This document shows positions 16,427-26,013 of a stretch of DNA of 64,000 nt, one piece after another. This DNA comes from Roseovarius sp. MMSF_3281 (GTDB lineage: Bacteria > Pseudomonadota > Alphaproteobacteria > Rhodobacterales > Rhodobacteraceae): NCBI RefSeq assembly GCF_030733685.1, contig NZ_JASHIM010000002.1, positions 186,001-250,000 of the forward strand, given 5' to 3'. The position numbers and the translations under genes are program-made. How positions within the stretch are numbered: position 1 is the stretch's first letter; each line of letters starts with the position of its first letter. The notes beneath the pieces are model-generated. The model ran no database searches. It saw only the letters and a program-made list of their open reading frames with translations, and was not told where the DNA came from.

Positions 16427-16957
16427 TTATTCCGTTGCCGGAGGCGGGGCGCTCGGTGTTTCAATGCCTAGTCGGCGCAGGCGCCGTTGCTCGGCGTGAC
16501 TGTTGAGCCATTGGCGCTTGTAGGCATCTGTATAGTCATCGGTCGGGCCAAGGCGCAGGATATTGACGCGGCCATGTCGGCGGCGCACTTCCTTGTCCTC
16601 TTGCGCAAGGGTTTGGCGAATGCCCGATTGGACGCCGTAGCGCGATGTATGTTGCACCAGCCCCGCATCACGTTGCGAGGCGGCACCTACCGCCAGCGCG
16701 GCACGGTTCCCGCCCAAGGCGGCGACGCCGTCAGCCTTTGGGTTTTGGTCCGACAGGTTCGCGGACCCGGGTGTGGGGGCCGGAAGCGAAGCGTAATCTT
16801 CGGGAGCCTGAAGTTCCTTGCCCGGTAGAATCGCAAATTCATCGGGACCTTCGCCGGGTTTGTCGATCCGCCTTAGCTGAATATCGTCACCGCGGTTCGA
16901 ACATCCAGCCAGAACCCCAAGAACAACGACCAATATTGTTACACGCGAAAAGACCAT
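16427..16957 (-). CDS. DUF3035 lipoprotein (BamF-like)
   Basis: A 176-residue lipoprotein: a hydrophobic N-terminus then VLAGCS, where the Cys would be lipidated. After it come Pro-rich and low-complexity segments and a basic C-terminal half (EDKEVRRRHG, EQRRLRRLG). This is the DUF3035 family, of which Caulobacter BamF, a subunit of the outer-membrane assembly complex, is a member. The gene follows lspA, the peptidase that would process its signal, and precedes the M16 pair. Confidence 0.85.
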   Translation of the reverse strand: MVFSRVTILVVVLGVLAGCSNRGDDIQLRRIDKPGEGPDEFAILPGKELQAPEDYASLPAPTPGSANLSDQNPKADGVAALGGNRAALAVGAASQRDAGLVQHTSRYGVQSGIRQTLAQEDKEVRRRHGRVNILRLGPTDDYTDAYKRQWLNSHAEQRRLRRLGIETPSAPPPATE

Positions 16958-17009
16958 CGTCCCTCTCCGAAAGAATACGCGACAGACTTAACGCATCCGA
17001 ACGGCAAGG

Positions 17010-17483
17010 TCACGAGGCGTTTTTTCTGTCGCTGTTGAAGATCACCATTCCGAATGCACCGACGAAAACGGCAATGTCGGCAATGTTGAAGGCGTAGGGA
17101 TTGTCGATACCGCAGCACGACATGTTGATGAAATCAGCGACCGCCCCATAGATCAGGCGATCAACGACATTGCCAAGTGCCCCACCGACCAAAAGACCGG
17201 CGGCGATTTTTTGCCAGCGGCCCGCCGGGTCCACCCGAACCCACCAGATGACCGCGGCAGAGATAACCAAGGCCACTATAATCAAAGTCCAGCGGGTCAG
17301 GGGGCTATCCTGCGCCATGAGGCCGAAATTTATACCATAATTCCAAGCCATGCGCAGGTTCAAATACGGTGGCCAGACATCAATTGCCATGACACGCGGC
17401 AGATCGAGCATGTGAACAACGATGTACTTCACGACCTGATCGGCCAAGAAGGTGGCGACCGCCACCCAGAATACCGTGCGCAT
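17010..17483 (-). CDS. lspA: Lipoprotein signal peptidase (signal peptidase II)
   Basis: A 157-residue membrane protein with four hydrophobic segments and the LspA catalytic motifs: GNVVDRLIYGAVADF with the first catalytic Asp and FNIADIAVFVG with the second. It removes signal peptides from prolipoproteins. ATG 17483 follows CAGGAGAG; a longer frame upstream has no such site. Placement just before a lipoprotein gene is fitting. Confidence 0.94.
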   Translation of the reverse strand: MRTVFWVAVATFLADQVVKYIVVHMLDLPRVMAIDVWPPYLNLRMAWNYGINFGLMAQDSPLTRWTLIIVALVISAAVIWWVRVDPAGRWQKIAAGLLVGGALGNVVDRLIYGAVADFINMSCCGIDNPYAFNIADIAVFVGAFGMVIFNSDRKNAS

Positions 17484-17544
17484 TGTGCTCTCCTGCCTCT
17501 GGTGGCCGGGACCGGCCACCGCGCTTATGCTTATGATGCGACGC

Positions 17545-19134
17545 TTAGTGACGGAAATGGCGCATGCCGGTCAAGACCATGGCAAGCCCAGCCTCGTCCG
17601 CTGCCGCGATCACCTCGTCGTCGCGCATTGAGCCGCCGGGGTGAATAACCGCTGTCGCTCCGGCCTCGGCTGCTGTCAATAGACCGTCCGCGAAGGGGAA
17701 GAAAGCATCCGAGGCGACGACGCTGCCTTGGGTCAGCGGTGCGGGAAGGCCCAAGGCATCGGCCATGTCCTGTGCCTTGCGGGCGGCGATACGGCAGCTA
17801 TCGACACGGCTCATTTGACCGGCACCCACACCAACGGTCGCGCCATCCTTGACGTAGACGATCGCGTTGGATTTCACATGCTTCGCGACCTTCCAGGCAA
17901 ACAGCATATCGGTCATCTCGGCCTCACTCGGGGCACGTTTGGTGACAATCTTCAGATCATCTTTTGTCAGGTGCCCGTTGTCCTTGTCCTGCACAAGAAA
18001 TCCACCCGAGACCTGTTTGAGCATAAGTGCCGCCTCGGCAGGATCGGCAAGACCTTCGGTCGTCAGAAGCCGCAGGTTTTTCTTGGCGGCGAACACGGCC
18101 TTGGCATCGGTATCGGCACCGGGGGCGATCACCACCTCGGTAAAGATTTTCGAGATTTCCTCGGCAGTGGGGCCGTCAAGCGGCTGGTTCAGCGCGATGA
18201 TTCCGCCAAAGGCCGAGGTGCGGTCGCAATCAAAGGCTTTGGAGTAGGCTTCTTGCAGGGTCGCACCACGGGCCACACCACAGGGGTTGGCGTGCTTGAT
18301 GATGGCGCAGGCCGGGCCATCCGAAGTTGCGAACTCACTGACCAGTTCAAAGGCCGCGTCGGTGTCGTTGATGTTGTTATAACTCAACTCCTTGCCTTGA
18401 TGCTGTTGGGCCGTGGCCACGCCGGGGCGGGCGGCGCCATCAGTGTAAAACGCCGCCGATTGGTGCGGATTTTCACCGTAACGCAGGGTTTGGGCAAGCT
18501 GGCCCGCAACGGCACGGCGGCGCGGAGCGGCCTCATCAAGTGCCTTGGCCATCCAGCCCGAGACAGCCGCGTCATAGGCCCCTGTGCGGGCATAGGCCGT
18601 CAGTGCAAGGTGCTGACGGAAGGCATAGGTGGTTTGACCGTCGTTATTGGCCAGTTCTTCGAGAAGCGGCTGATAGTCCTCGACATCGACGACCACGTTG
18701 ACAAAGGCGTGGTTCTTGGCCGCGGCACGGATCATTGCGGGGCCGCCGATGTCGATATTTTCGATGCAGGTGTCATAATCGGCACCCTTTGCCACGGTTT
18801 CCTCGAAGGGATAGAGATTGACCACCAGAAGATCGATCGCGCTGATGTCGTGATCGGTCATGGCCTTGACGTGATCGTCGTTGTCACGCAGCGCCAGAAG
18901 CCCGCCATGAACCATGGGATGCAGGGTTTTGACGCGGCCATCCATCATTTCGGGAAAACCCGTGACATCGGCTACATCGCGCACGGTAAGCCCGGCATCG
19001 CGCAGGGTTTTCGCGCTTCCGCCGGTGGACAGGAGTTCGACCCCCCGCTCTGACAAGGCGCGGCCAAGGTCGACCAGTCCGGTCTTGTCGGAAACGGAAA
19101 GAAGGGCACGGCGTACGGGGGCGAGATCGGTCAT
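17545..19134 (-). CDS. purH: Bifunctional AICAR formyltransferase / IMP cyclohydrolase
   Basis: A 529-residue PurH, the usual length. The N-terminal IMP-cyclohydrolase domain has [17 protein letters not shown] and [14 protein letters not shown]; the C-terminal transformylase domain has [10 protein letters not shown], containing the catalytic Lys/His pair, and CDRTSAFGG. It performs the last two steps of IMP synthesis. It lies 31 nt after the heparinase-like gene and probably shares its promoter region with the CGTACGA palindromes. Confidence 0.97.
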   Translation of the reverse strand: MTDLAPVRRALLSVSDKTGLVDLGRALSERGVELLSTGGSAKTLRDAGLTVRDVADVTGFPEMMDGRVKTLHPMVHGGLLALRDNDDHVKAMTDHDISAIDLLVVNLYPFEETVAKGADYDTCIENIDIGGPAMIRAAAKNHAFVNVVVDVEDYQPLLEELANNDGQTTYAFRQHLALTAYARTGAYDAAVSGWMAKALDEAAPRRRAVAGQLAQTLRYGENPHQSAAFYTDGAARPGVATAQQHQGKELSYNNINDTDAAFELVSEFATSDGPACAIIKHANPCGVARGATLQEAYSKAFDCDRTSAFGGIIALNQPLDGPTAEEISKIFTEVVIAPGADTDAKAVFAAKKNLRLLTTEGLADPAEAALMLKQVSGGFLVQDKDNGHLTKDDLKIVTKRAPSEAEMTDMLFAWKVAKHVKSNAIVYVKDGATVGVGAGQMSRVDSCRIAARKAQDMADALGLPAPLTQGSVVASDAFFPFADGLLTAAEAGATAVIHPGGSMRDDEVIAAADEAGLAMVLTGMRHFRH

Positions 19135-19165
19135 CGGCAGCGGATCCTTGGCATTGGTTGTCTGT

Positions 19166-20917
19166 TCAGTCGTCGGCGGTCATCAGGTCGGGCTCAAGCT
19201 CATCTTGAGCAAGGTCACGGATACTGATTGGCGTATCCTGAGCCTTGGCCAGTGACCAGCGTATGCGCGTCGCATACTCCATTGTGCGCCCGGATAGAAC
19301 GATTTGTTTGGTCGCACGTGGTTTGAGGCGTGTGCGTTCAAGATAGACGCTGGATTGAAGGGCGATCCTGGTTCGGCCATCGGTTCGGAAAATCCAGATT
19401 TCACCGCTTTTGAGTACCAGGGACACCGCGGTGCCTGCCATGTCGAGCGAGGCGTCGACTTCGGGATGAAGATGAAAGCGAATCTCGAAGGGCAGGCCCT
19501 CTAAGCGCTTGATATCCATGGCCTTATCAAACTGCTTTTGATCCTTGGCGGACACCGTGGCCAGTATATCTTCGCCTGCTACCGCCCGTCCGTCGAAGGT
19601 CAAGTCGATGATGCGCGCATGGGTCAGGCCATAGGCCCCGACATAGCCGTTGTGCCCGCCTTCAAATCGTAACCCATCGCTGGCTTTCACCATTTGGATG
19701 GGAACCTCGGTGGGTGTTTTTGCCAGCAAATCCAAATCTTTACGTGATTGGCCCAAGCGCGCGCTTGACCGTCCGTCCAGCATCAAGGTGGAGTGCGACG
19801 GCGTTGCGCGGCCTGCGCGGCGCCATTCTTTGCCAAAGTTGACGCCGGAACCGCAGTTCACGATCAAGGGGCGGCGGCCGGAGGTGAGTTCAAATGCAAG
19901 GGTAGAGGCATGGGCGTTGATCGAGGCGCTGCCGGTTGGAGGCGGTGCCGCATCTATGATCAGGCTTGTTCGACCTGCGCCGATACGGGCGTAACCCATT
20001 GATAATTTTCCCGTTTTCCGGGATTTGACGCCGCTTGTGGCAAGCGCGGTATCCAACCGGCCCTCCAACCCGCGGCCGCCGCCGTGGAACCGGGCAAGGC
20101 CGCCATCGGTGTGACGCAGGGTACGCAGGGTGGGGGCGATACGTTCGATGGCAGCCCAATGGGCATCGCTGGCTGCACGTCCCGCTTCGCTGAGGGCCAT
20201 GGCGGCCCATGTCAGCAAAGTGAAAACTTCCAACAATTCCTCGGGGTTACGGGTTGGAATGCCGCCTTCGGAGTCGATTTGCGACTCGCATTCGCGCGAC
20301 AGGGCACGCAGGGCCGGGGCAACATGGCTTTCCATTCCCTCAAGAGACAGTCCGGCGTAGACAAGACCGGTTAACGCCTCGAACCTGGGCAGGCCGGGAT
20401 GCGCGCCTTTCCAGCGGCGTGAGAGGAAAATTGTCTGCTGCGCCAGGGACTTATAGAATGCGTCCGAGGATTCACGGTCACGCGATTGAAGCAGGAAAAG
20501 GGCGTGCGAAATCCAGCGGATCAGGCGGCGCCCGGTGAGGTCGGGTGTCCAGCCGGGGCCGCGGCCGGGGCCGAAACGGGCGATCCAAGTCCATAGCCAA
20601 TCCTGCGCCCGGGTGCGGGCCGGAAGGTCGCCCACGGCGGCCAGGTCATCAAGCCAGCCAAAGCCGTGCAGTGCCTCGGCGTAGTCGATATCAGGGGCGT
20701 CCAGATCCCATATATTGGTCTCGGGCTCTTGTAAAAGATGCCCCGAAAACAAGAAGTTACCGGCGCAAAGCTGCCGGCCACGGGCAAAGCTGCCGATGGT
20801 CCGGGGATCAGGATTATAGGTAAAGGCAGTGGCCGGGCGCGAGAGCGTGGCGCGCTTGGCTTCGATACGATCAAGGATGCGCGAGAGCCGCGCAGACAGG
20901 TTTGCGGGGTGTGACAT
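19166..20917 (-). CDS. Heparinase II/III family protein
   Basis: A 583-residue protein starting [11 protein letters not shown]. The N-terminal half is an alpha/alpha-toroid-like helical domain; the C-terminal half carries the heparinase II/III signature, with [25 protein letters not shown] near residue 335. In alphaproteobacteria such proteins sit beside purH and are often cytosolic by prediction, as here (no signal peptide), so the substrate is unclear. An alternative longer start exists but would read through the palindrome cluster; ATG 20917 is preferred, though its upstream region lacks a strong ribosome site. Confidence 0.88.
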   Translation of the reverse strand: MSHPANLSARLSRILDRIEAKRATLSRPATAFTYNPDPRTIGSFARGRQLCAGNFLFSGHLLQEPETNIWDLDAPDIDYAEALHGFGWLDDLAAVGDLPARTRAQDWLWTWIARFGPGRGPGWTPDLTGRRLIRWISHALFLLQSRDRESSDAFYKSLAQQTIFLSRRWKGAHPGLPRFEALTGLVYAGLSLEGMESHVAPALRALSRECESQIDSEGGIPTRNPEELLEVFTLLTWAAMALSEAGRAASDAHWAAIERIAPTLRTLRHTDGGLARFHGGGRGLEGRLDTALATSGVKSRKTGKLSMGYARIGAGRTSLIIDAAPPPTGSASINAHASTLAFELTSGRRPLIVNCGSGVNFGKEWRRAGRATPSHSTLMLDGRSSARLGQSRKDLDLLAKTPTEVPIQMVKASDGLRFEGGHNGYVGAYGLTHARIIDLTFDGRAVAGEDILATVSAKDQKQFDKAMDIKRLEGLPFEIRFHLHPEVDASLDMAGTAVSLVLKSGEIWIFRTDGRTRIALQSSVYLERTRLKPRATKQIVLSGRTMEYATRIRWSLAKAQDTPISIRDLAQDELEPDLMTADD

Positions 20918-21025
20918 ATGCCTTGCCTCTGGACGCTCTTCTTGGCGCTGTTTGGCAGGGACTATACCGCGCAGAGCCGCGCAAGTCACCGCTGGATTGG
21001 TGGCATTGCCGGATCGACGGTAGAT

Positions 21026-21109
21026 TTTCGTACGAGTCGTACGCTTACCCCGGTATTTTCGTACGAAAATCGGGGGGCGGCAAATGTGTTTCGTACGAGT
21101 CGTACGAAA
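21026..21109. promoter_or_regulatory. Cluster of three CGTACGA palindromes upstream of the heparinase-purH operon
   Basis: Three related sites lie in 84 bp. At 21026-21043 is TTTCGTACGAGTCGTACG; at 21055-21070 is the perfect palindrome ATTTTCGTACGAAAAT; at 21089-21109 is a perfect 21-bp palindrome made of TTTCGTACGA, one G, and the reverse complement TCGTACGAAA. Sites 1 and 3 each centre on GAGTC, a GANTC site of the cell-cycle methylase CcrM. They fill the space between rsmB and the heparinase gene, so they look like operators or a repeat. Confidence 0.7.
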
Positions 21110-21119
21110 CCTGCCCCAT

Positions 21120-22388
21120 TCAGCGCCGCAGGCAGGCGATATAGAACCCGTCCATCCCGCCCAGATCGGGCCAGAGATCGGGACGCAGGCGAAGGCCCCC
21201 TTCTTCGGTGATCCAGTCGGGGTCAATGCCCGGGCGGTCGAGTGCGGAGCGGTCGACGGTAAGGTCGGGGTGACTTGCGCACGCTTCGTCAACCTGACAT
21301 TCACCTTCGTCCGGCAAAAGCGAGCAGGTGCAAAACACCAACCGCCCGCCGGGCTTGAGGAGGGTCAGGGCATGATCGAGCATGGCCGATTGCAATGCGA
21401 TAAGCTCGCCGAATTCCGAGCCGTCCTTTGCGAAGGGCAAATCGGGGTGGCGACGAATGGTGCCGGTGGCCGAACAGGGCGCATCGAGCAGGATGGCGTC
21501 ATAGGGGCCGCCGGTGTGTTCGAGGGCATCGCCGGTGATGCAATTTGCACTGAGGCCACAGCGGGCGAGGTTTTCGGTGACACGTTCCATCCGGCGCGGC
21601 GAGAGATCAAGCGCCGTGACATCGGCCCCGGCGGCGGCGAGTTGCAGGGTCTTGCCGCCCGGTGCGGCGCACAGATCAAGGATTTTCTCGCCCGGTTGCG
21701 GGGCGAGGATTTTGACCGGCAGGGCGGCGGCGGCATCCTGCACCCACCAATCGCCGGTGTCGAAACCGGGAAGGGTTGAGACCTGGGCCGCGTCGGTCAG
21801 GCGGATGGAACCGGTGGGCAGCAAGGCGCCGCCCAGTTTCTCGGCCCAAAGGGCGCCGTCGCCCTTGGGCGTGATATCCAGCGGGGCGCCGTTGAAATGG
21901 GCGCGCTCCATCGCGGTGACCCGCCCGGCCCCCCAAGCGGCGACCAGCGGATCGCGCAGCCATTTGCGCAGTCGCGGCAGGCGCAGGTCATTCCATGAGC
22001 GGGCGCCATCCTCGGCCGCCTTGCGCAGCACGGCGTTCACCAGCCCCTTGAGGTTGCCATAGCGCTTGTTGCGCCCGACAAGGCCCACCAGATCGTTGAC
22101 CACGCCATGGGCATCGCCGCCCATGCAAAGTTCGACCGTGCCAAGACGCAGGATGTTGAACACATGCAGCGGCGGCGGCTTGCGCAGGTGACGGTTAAGC
22201 AAGCGGTCGGCCCGGTCGATGCCGCGCAGGGTATCGTTGGCAAGGCGCTGGGCGCGGGCGCGGTCGGCGGGGTCGAGGCGGTCAAGTTTGCCGGCGGCGA
22301 TGAGATCGGACATGAGCCGCCCTTCGCCGATCACCTGATCGAGAAGGTAAACCGCGCTTTGGCGGGCGTTTGGCGCGGGCTGCGGCAT
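21120..22388 (-). CDS. rsmB: RsmB/NOP family RNA m5C methyltransferase
   Basis: A 422-residue SAM-dependent methyltransferase with an N-terminal NusB-like RNA-binding domain and a C-terminal Rossmann domain. The SAM motif is LDLCAAPGGKTLQLA near residue 240. The two Cys residues of m5C enzymes are in DAPCSATGTIRRHPD and CTCSLLPDEGE. It would methylate 16S rRNA (position C967 in E. coli). The gene is divergent from the DUF1674 gene. It is somewhat shorter than E. coli RsmB but normal for Rhodobacterales. Confidence 0.92.
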   Translation of the reverse strand: MPQPAPNARQSAVYLLDQVIGEGRLMSDLIAAGKLDRLDPADRARAQRLANDTLRGIDRADRLLNRHLRKPPPLHVFNILRLGTVELCMGGDAHGVVNDLVGLVGRNKRYGNLKGLVNAVLRKAAEDGARSWNDLRLPRLRKWLRDPLVAAWGAGRVTAMERAHFNGAPLDITPKGDGALWAEKLGGALLPTGSIRLTDAAQVSTLPGFDTGDWWVQDAAAALPVKILAPQPGEKILDLCAAPGGKTLQLAAAGADVTALDLSPRRMERVTENLARCGLSANCITGDALEHTGGPYDAILLDAPCSATGTIRRHPDLPFAKDGSEFGELIALQSAMLDHALTLLKPGGRLVFCTCSLLPDEGECQVDEACASHPDLTVDRSALDRPGIDPDWITEEGGLRLRPDLWPDLGGMDGFYIACLRR

Positions 22389-22453
22389 GGGTTCTCCTTG
22401 GACATGGGCGTGGCGCGGCGTATATCAGGGGGAAAGATGCAAAGGAAGAACCC

Positions 22454-22633
22454 ATGACAGACGAGCAAAAGGACCTTCCAGAGGCGGCCAAGCGGGCCTT
22501 GGCCGAGGCCGAGGAACGGCGGCAAAAGGCCGAGGCGCAGGCATTGCCCAAGGAATTGGGCGGACGGCGCGAGGGGCTGGAGCCTGTGCGCTATGGCGAT
22601 TGGGAGAAAAAGGGCCTTGCGATTGATTTTTGA
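22454..22633 (+). CDS. DUF1674 (SDHAF4-like) protein
   Basis: A 59-residue protein with a charged helical first half (EAAKRALAEAEERRQKAEAQ) and the family ending with PKELGGRREGLEPVRYGDW and a terminal AIDF. Bacterial DUF1674 proteins are homologues of mitochondrial SDHAF4, an assembly factor for flavinated succinate dehydrogenase. A GCAAAGGAAG lies upstream of the ATG. It is divergent from rsmB and followed by the TPP riboswitch, which has its own promoter. Confidence 0.9.
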   Translation: MTDEQKDLPEAAKRALAEAEERRQKAEAQALPKELGGRREGLEPVRYGDWEKKGLAIDF

Positions 22634-22682
22634 TCGCGCGCCTTTGCGGTTGACGCTGCGGGCAGGACCCATAGGTTAGAGA

Positions 22683-22765
22683 TGCGGCAGGGGCGCCCCG
22701 GACGGGGCTGAGATGGACCCTTTGAACCTGACCCGGATTATACCGGCGGAGGAAGTTGCGGGACC
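22683..22765 (+). promoter_or_regulatory. TPP riboswitch (THI element)
   Basis: The conserved sensing core is plain: GGGGCGCC, then GGGGCTGAGATGG, then ACCCTTTGAACCTGACCCGG and ATTATACCGGCGGAGGAAG. This binds thiamine pyrophosphate. It lies 66 nt upstream of thiM. A CGCCG-TCCAC-CGGCG hairpin at 22801-22815 ends four bases before the AGAGGAG ribosome site, so control by hiding the ribosome site is likely (inference). Confidence 0.95.
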
Positions 22766-22830
22766 GATCAGCCTTTTTCGCGTGTCGCGTTCTGCTGCCC
22801 CGCCGTCCACCGGCGGAGAGGAGAATGACG

Positions 22831-23619
22831 ATGGAAAAGATCGGCACCTATCTTGAGGCCATGCGCGCCGCGCCGCCGCTTGTGCAGAATATCACCAATT
22901 ATGTTGCGATGAACGTGGTGGCCAACGTGATGTTGGCCGCTGGGGCCTCGCCCGCGATGGTGCATGCGCGCGAGGAAGCGGCGGAATTTGCCGGGATCGC
23001 CAGTGCCCTGACCGTGAATATCGGCACGTTGGACCCCGAGTGGGCGGCGGCGATGGAAGAGGCCGCGCAGGTGATGAACGCGGCGGGCAAGCCTTGGGTT
23101 CTGGACCCGGTGGCGGTGTTTGCCACGGGGTTTCGGCGTCAGGCGGTTGCCCGTTTGGTCGCGTTGAAGCCGACGGTCATTCGCGGCAATGCTTCGGAGA
23201 TCATGGCGGTTGCGGGTGCCGAGGCTGCTGGCCAGGGGGCCGATGCAGGCGATGCGGTAGAGGCCGCCGAGGAGGCCGCACGCGGTTTGGCCAAGCAGAC
23301 CGGCGGGGTCGTGGCCGTGACGGGCGAAGTGGATTTCGTGACCGATGGCGCGCGGGCCTATCGTGTGGACAACGGCCATGCGGTGATGCCGAAGGTCACC
23401 GCGCTGGGCTGTTCCCTGACGGGGGTCGTGGGGGCCTTCGTGGCCGGGCAACCCGCCTTGGAGGGCACGGTTGCGGCGCTGGCCTATTACGGGTTGGCCG
23501 GGGAGCGCGCGGGCGCGCGGACGGATGGCCCGGGCAGCTTTGCCGTGGCCTTTCTGGACGAGTTGCACGGGATGACGCCCGAAGGCTTGAGCGCCGGGGC
23601 GCGGGTGCGTGCGGCATGA
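22831..23619 (+). CDS. thiM: Hydroxyethylthiazole kinase
   Basis: A 262-residue ThiM: the PPLVQNITNYVAMNVVAN opening near residue 13, NIGTL, KPWVLDPVAV, VIRGNASEI and the ALGCSLTGVVGAF anion hole with the catalytic Cys. It phosphorylates the salvaged thiazole alcohol of thiamine. I choose ATG 22831, seven bases after AGGAG, over the ATG six bases before it, which sits too close to that site. The operon is thiM-thiE-thiD under the TPP riboswitch. Confidence 0.95.
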   Translation: MEKIGTYLEAMRAAPPLVQNITNYVAMNVVANVMLAAGASPAMVHAREEAAEFAGIASALTVNIGTLDPEWAAAMEEAAQVMNAAGKPWVLDPVAVFATGFRRQAVARLVALKPTVIRGNASEIMAVAGAEAAGQGADAGDAVEAAEEAARGLAKQTGGVVAVTGEVDFVTDGARAYRVDNGHAVMPKVTALGCSLTGVVGAFVAGQPALEGTVAALAYYGLAGERAGARTDGPGSFAVAFLDELHGMTPEGLSAGARVRAA

Positions 23620-24227
23620 TCGGGCCGGTTTATTTCATCACCGACCCCGGCGCGGGTTTGCCGGTTGAGGAACAGGCCATGGCGGCGGCCCGGGGAGGGG
23701 CCGCCGTGGTGCAGTTGCGCGACAAGGCGGCCAGCGACGACGAGATGCTGGAGCTTGCGCGCGGTTTGCGTGAGGCATTGCCGGAGGCCGTGAAGCTGAT
23801 CGTCAACGACCGGGTCGATGTGGCGGTCTGGTCGGGGTGCGACGGGCTGCATATCGGGCAGGGGGATGGCGATGTGGTGGCCGCCCGCAAGCGGCTGGGC
23901 CCGGATCGGATATTGGGCCTGTCGATCGAGCGCGAAAGCCAGGTGGCGGCGATCCCGACGGGGTATGTGGATTACATCGGTGTGGGGCCGGTGCGGGCGA
24001 CGGCGACCAAGCCGGACCATGCGGCCCCCATCGGATTTGACGGGTTGGCGCGGATCATCGGCGCGGCGGGCCTGCCCGCCGTGGCGATTGGCGGGATCGG
24101 GCCGGGCGATGCGGGGCAGGTGAAACTGGCCGGGGCCGAGGGCGTGGCCGTGGTGTCGGCCATCGCGCGGGCGGACGACCCCGAGGCGGCGGCGCGGAGC
24201 CTTTTGGAGGAATGGGAGCAAGCATGA
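23616..24227 (+). CDS. thiE: Thiamine-phosphate synthase
   Basis: A 203-residue TIM-barrel enzyme with VVQLRDK near residue 32, LIVNDRVDVA, GLHIGQGD, IGVGPV with a following TATKPDH, and PAVAIGGI. It joins hydroxymethylpyrimidine pyrophosphate with thiazole phosphate. The ATG overlaps the thiM stop, and its own stop overlaps the thiD start, so all three proteins are coupled. Confidence 0.95.
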   Translation: MIGPVYFITDPGAGLPVEEQAMAAARGGAAVVQLRDKAASDDEMLELARGLREALPEAVKLIVNDRVDVAVWSGCDGLHIGQGDGDVVAARKRLGPDRILGLSIERESQVAAIPTGYVDYIGVGPVRATATKPDHAAPIGFDGLARIIGAAGLPAVAIGGIGPGDAGQVKLAGAEGVAVVSAIARADDPEAAARSLLEEWEQA

Positions 24228-25027
24228 GCGAGCGTGTGGCGAATATCCTGTCGATTGCCGGGTCGGACCCGTCGGGCGGCGCGGGTATACAGGCGGATTT
24301 GAAGGCGATTTCGGCCAATGGCGGCTATGGCATGGCGGCCTTGACCGGGCTGACGGCGCAGAACACCCAAGGCGTGCAGGGGGTTGAACTGATCTCGCCC
24401 GAGTTCGTGGCGGCGCAGGTCAATTCCATTCGCGATGATATCCGGGTGGACGCGGTGAAGATCGGGATGCTGGGCACCGCCGGGATTATCGAGGCGGTGG
24501 CCGGGGCGCTGGAGGGCTTGGCGGCGCCCGTGGTGCTGGACCCGGTGATGGTGGCCAAGGGCGGTGACCGGTTGTTGCATGCCGAAGCCGTGGCGGCCCT
24601 GCGCGATGTGCTTTTGCCGCGCGCCACGGTGATTACCCCGAACCTGCCGGAAGCGGCGGATTTGCTGGGCGAAGGTGAGGCGCAGGATCTGGAGGCGATG
24701 GAAGGCCAAGCGCGGGCGCTGTTGGATATGGGCGCGCGGGCGGTTCTGTTGAAGGGTGGCCATATGGGCGACAGCGAGGCCGTTGACCTGTTGTGCGAAG
24801 GCGAGGGGATGACCCGCCTGCGCGCGCCCCGGCACGAGACTCGCAATACCCATGGCACGGGCTGTACCCTGTCGTCGGGTTTGGCGACGTGGTTGGGGCG
24901 GGGCGATGACCTGCGCCAAGCGGCGGCCAAGGCCAAGGATTACATCAGCGGCGCCATCGGCGCGGCGGATGGTCTGGACGTGGGGCACGGCCATGGGCCG
25001 GTGCATCATTTCCACGCGCTATGGTAA
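24224..25027 (+). CDS. thiD: Hydroxymethylpyrimidine/phosphomethylpyrimidine kinase
   Basis: A 267-residue ThiD with ILSIAGSDPSGGAGIQADLK at the N-terminus, GMLGT, VLDPVMVAKGGDRLL, ITPNLPEA and the NTHGTGCTLSSGL anion hole. It phosphorylates HMP twice for thiamine synthesis. Together with thiM and thiE this gives a full salvage branch; no thiC, thiG or thiO is in the window, so whether the strain makes thiamine from scratch cannot be judged here. Confidence 0.95.
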   Translation: MSERVANILSIAGSDPSGGAGIQADLKAISANGGYGMAALTGLTAQNTQGVQGVELISPEFVAAQVNSIRDDIRVDAVKIGMLGTAGIIEAVAGALEGLAAPVVLDPVMVAKGGDRLLHAEAVAALRDVLLPRATVITPNLPEAADLLGEGEAQDLEAMEGQARALLDMGARAVLLKGGHMGDSEAVDLLCEGEGMTRLRAPRHETRNTHGTGCTLSSGLATWLGRGDDLRQAAAKAKDYISGAIGAADGLDVGHGHGPVHHFHALW

Positions 25028-25060
25028 GGCGTGCTTGGCAGCCCTGACGGGCTTTCTCGC

Positions 25061-25921
25061 TCAGGGTTCGGCGGTTGCGGTGAGGAGGGCCTTTAGCCCT
25101 GCGCGGTAATCCGGGTAGATGAGGTTAACGCCCAGTTCGTCTTTCATCCGGGTGTTATCGACGCGTTTGGATTCAGCATAGAAGCTGCGGGCCATGGGCG
25201 TCATTTCGGCGGTTTCAAAATCTTCTTCGGGGGGCAGGGGCGCGCCCAGAAGCTTTGCGGCGTAGCCTATGACGTCTTGTGGCGGGGCCGGGTCGTTATC
25301 ACAGACATTGTAGGCCGCGCCGGGGTTGGGGCGCATGATCGAGGCCTCAAGCACCTGTGCGATGTCATCGACGTGAATCCGGCTAAAGACTTGCCCCGGT
25401 TTGACGATGCGCCGCGCTTTGCCTTGGCGGACCTTGGCGAAGGGGCCGCGACCGGGGCCGTAGATGCCGGCAAGACGGAAGGTATGCAGCGGCAGGCCGG
25501 GGATGGATTGCCAATCGGCCTCGGCCTTGACCCGCAGGTTGCCGCGCTTGGTGGACGGGGTAAGGGGGGTGTCCTCGGCCACCCAGTCGCCTTGGTGGTC
25601 GCCGTAGACGCCGGTGGTGGAAAGGTAGCCTGCCCATTCCAGCCGGGGGGCGATTTCGGTGATCTTGTCGCGGTATTGTGCAAGGGTTGGATCGCCATCT
25701 TCGCTTGGTCCGGCGGAGATCAGCAGGTGGGTCGCCTGATCGAAGGCTTGGCCGAGGTCGCCATCGGGCCAGAGCACGGCTGTTACGCCTTCGGCGCGCA
25801 GCGCCTCGGCCTTTTCCGCGCTGCGGGTGGTGCCGTAGATGCGCCAGCCTTGCGGAACAAGGCGGCGGGCAAGGGCGCGGGCGGAATAGCCATGGCCGAA
25901 GGAGAGAAGTGTTTTGGTCAT
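25061..25921 (-). CDS. SDR/epimerase-like NAD(P)-binding protein
   Basis: A 286-residue Rossmann-fold protein of the extended SDR type, similar in layout to YeeZ. The start is FGHGYSARALARRL (a GxGxxA-like nucleotide motif), followed by YLSTTGVYGDHQGDWVAE with the Ser/Tyr of the active-site type, and FRLAGIYGPGRGPF. The substrate is unknown. It is convergent with thiD. The upstream gap to the class II aldolase holds an inverted repeat. Confidence 0.85.
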   Translation of the reverse strand: MTKTLLSFGHGYSARALARRLVPQGWRIYGTTRSAEKAEALRAEGVTAVLWPDGDLGQAFDQATHLLISAGPSEDGDPTLAQYRDKITEIAPRLEWAGYLSTTGVYGDHQGDWVAEDTPLTPSTKRGNLRVKAEADWQSIPGLPLHTFRLAGIYGPGRGPFAKVRQGKARRIVKPGQVFSRIHVDDIAQVLEASIMRPNPGAAYNVCDNDPAPPQDVIGYAAKLLGAPLPPEEDFETAEMTPMARSFYAESKRVDNTRMKDELGVNLIYPDYRAGLKALLTATAEP

Positions 25922-26013
25922 GGGCGATGAATTGGGCAGTTGGCGGCGAAAGACAAGGGGGAAGCGGCAAGTCTGAATTGCGCCGGCGTGGAATCAAGGC
26001 GCGCAGCGCCGCC

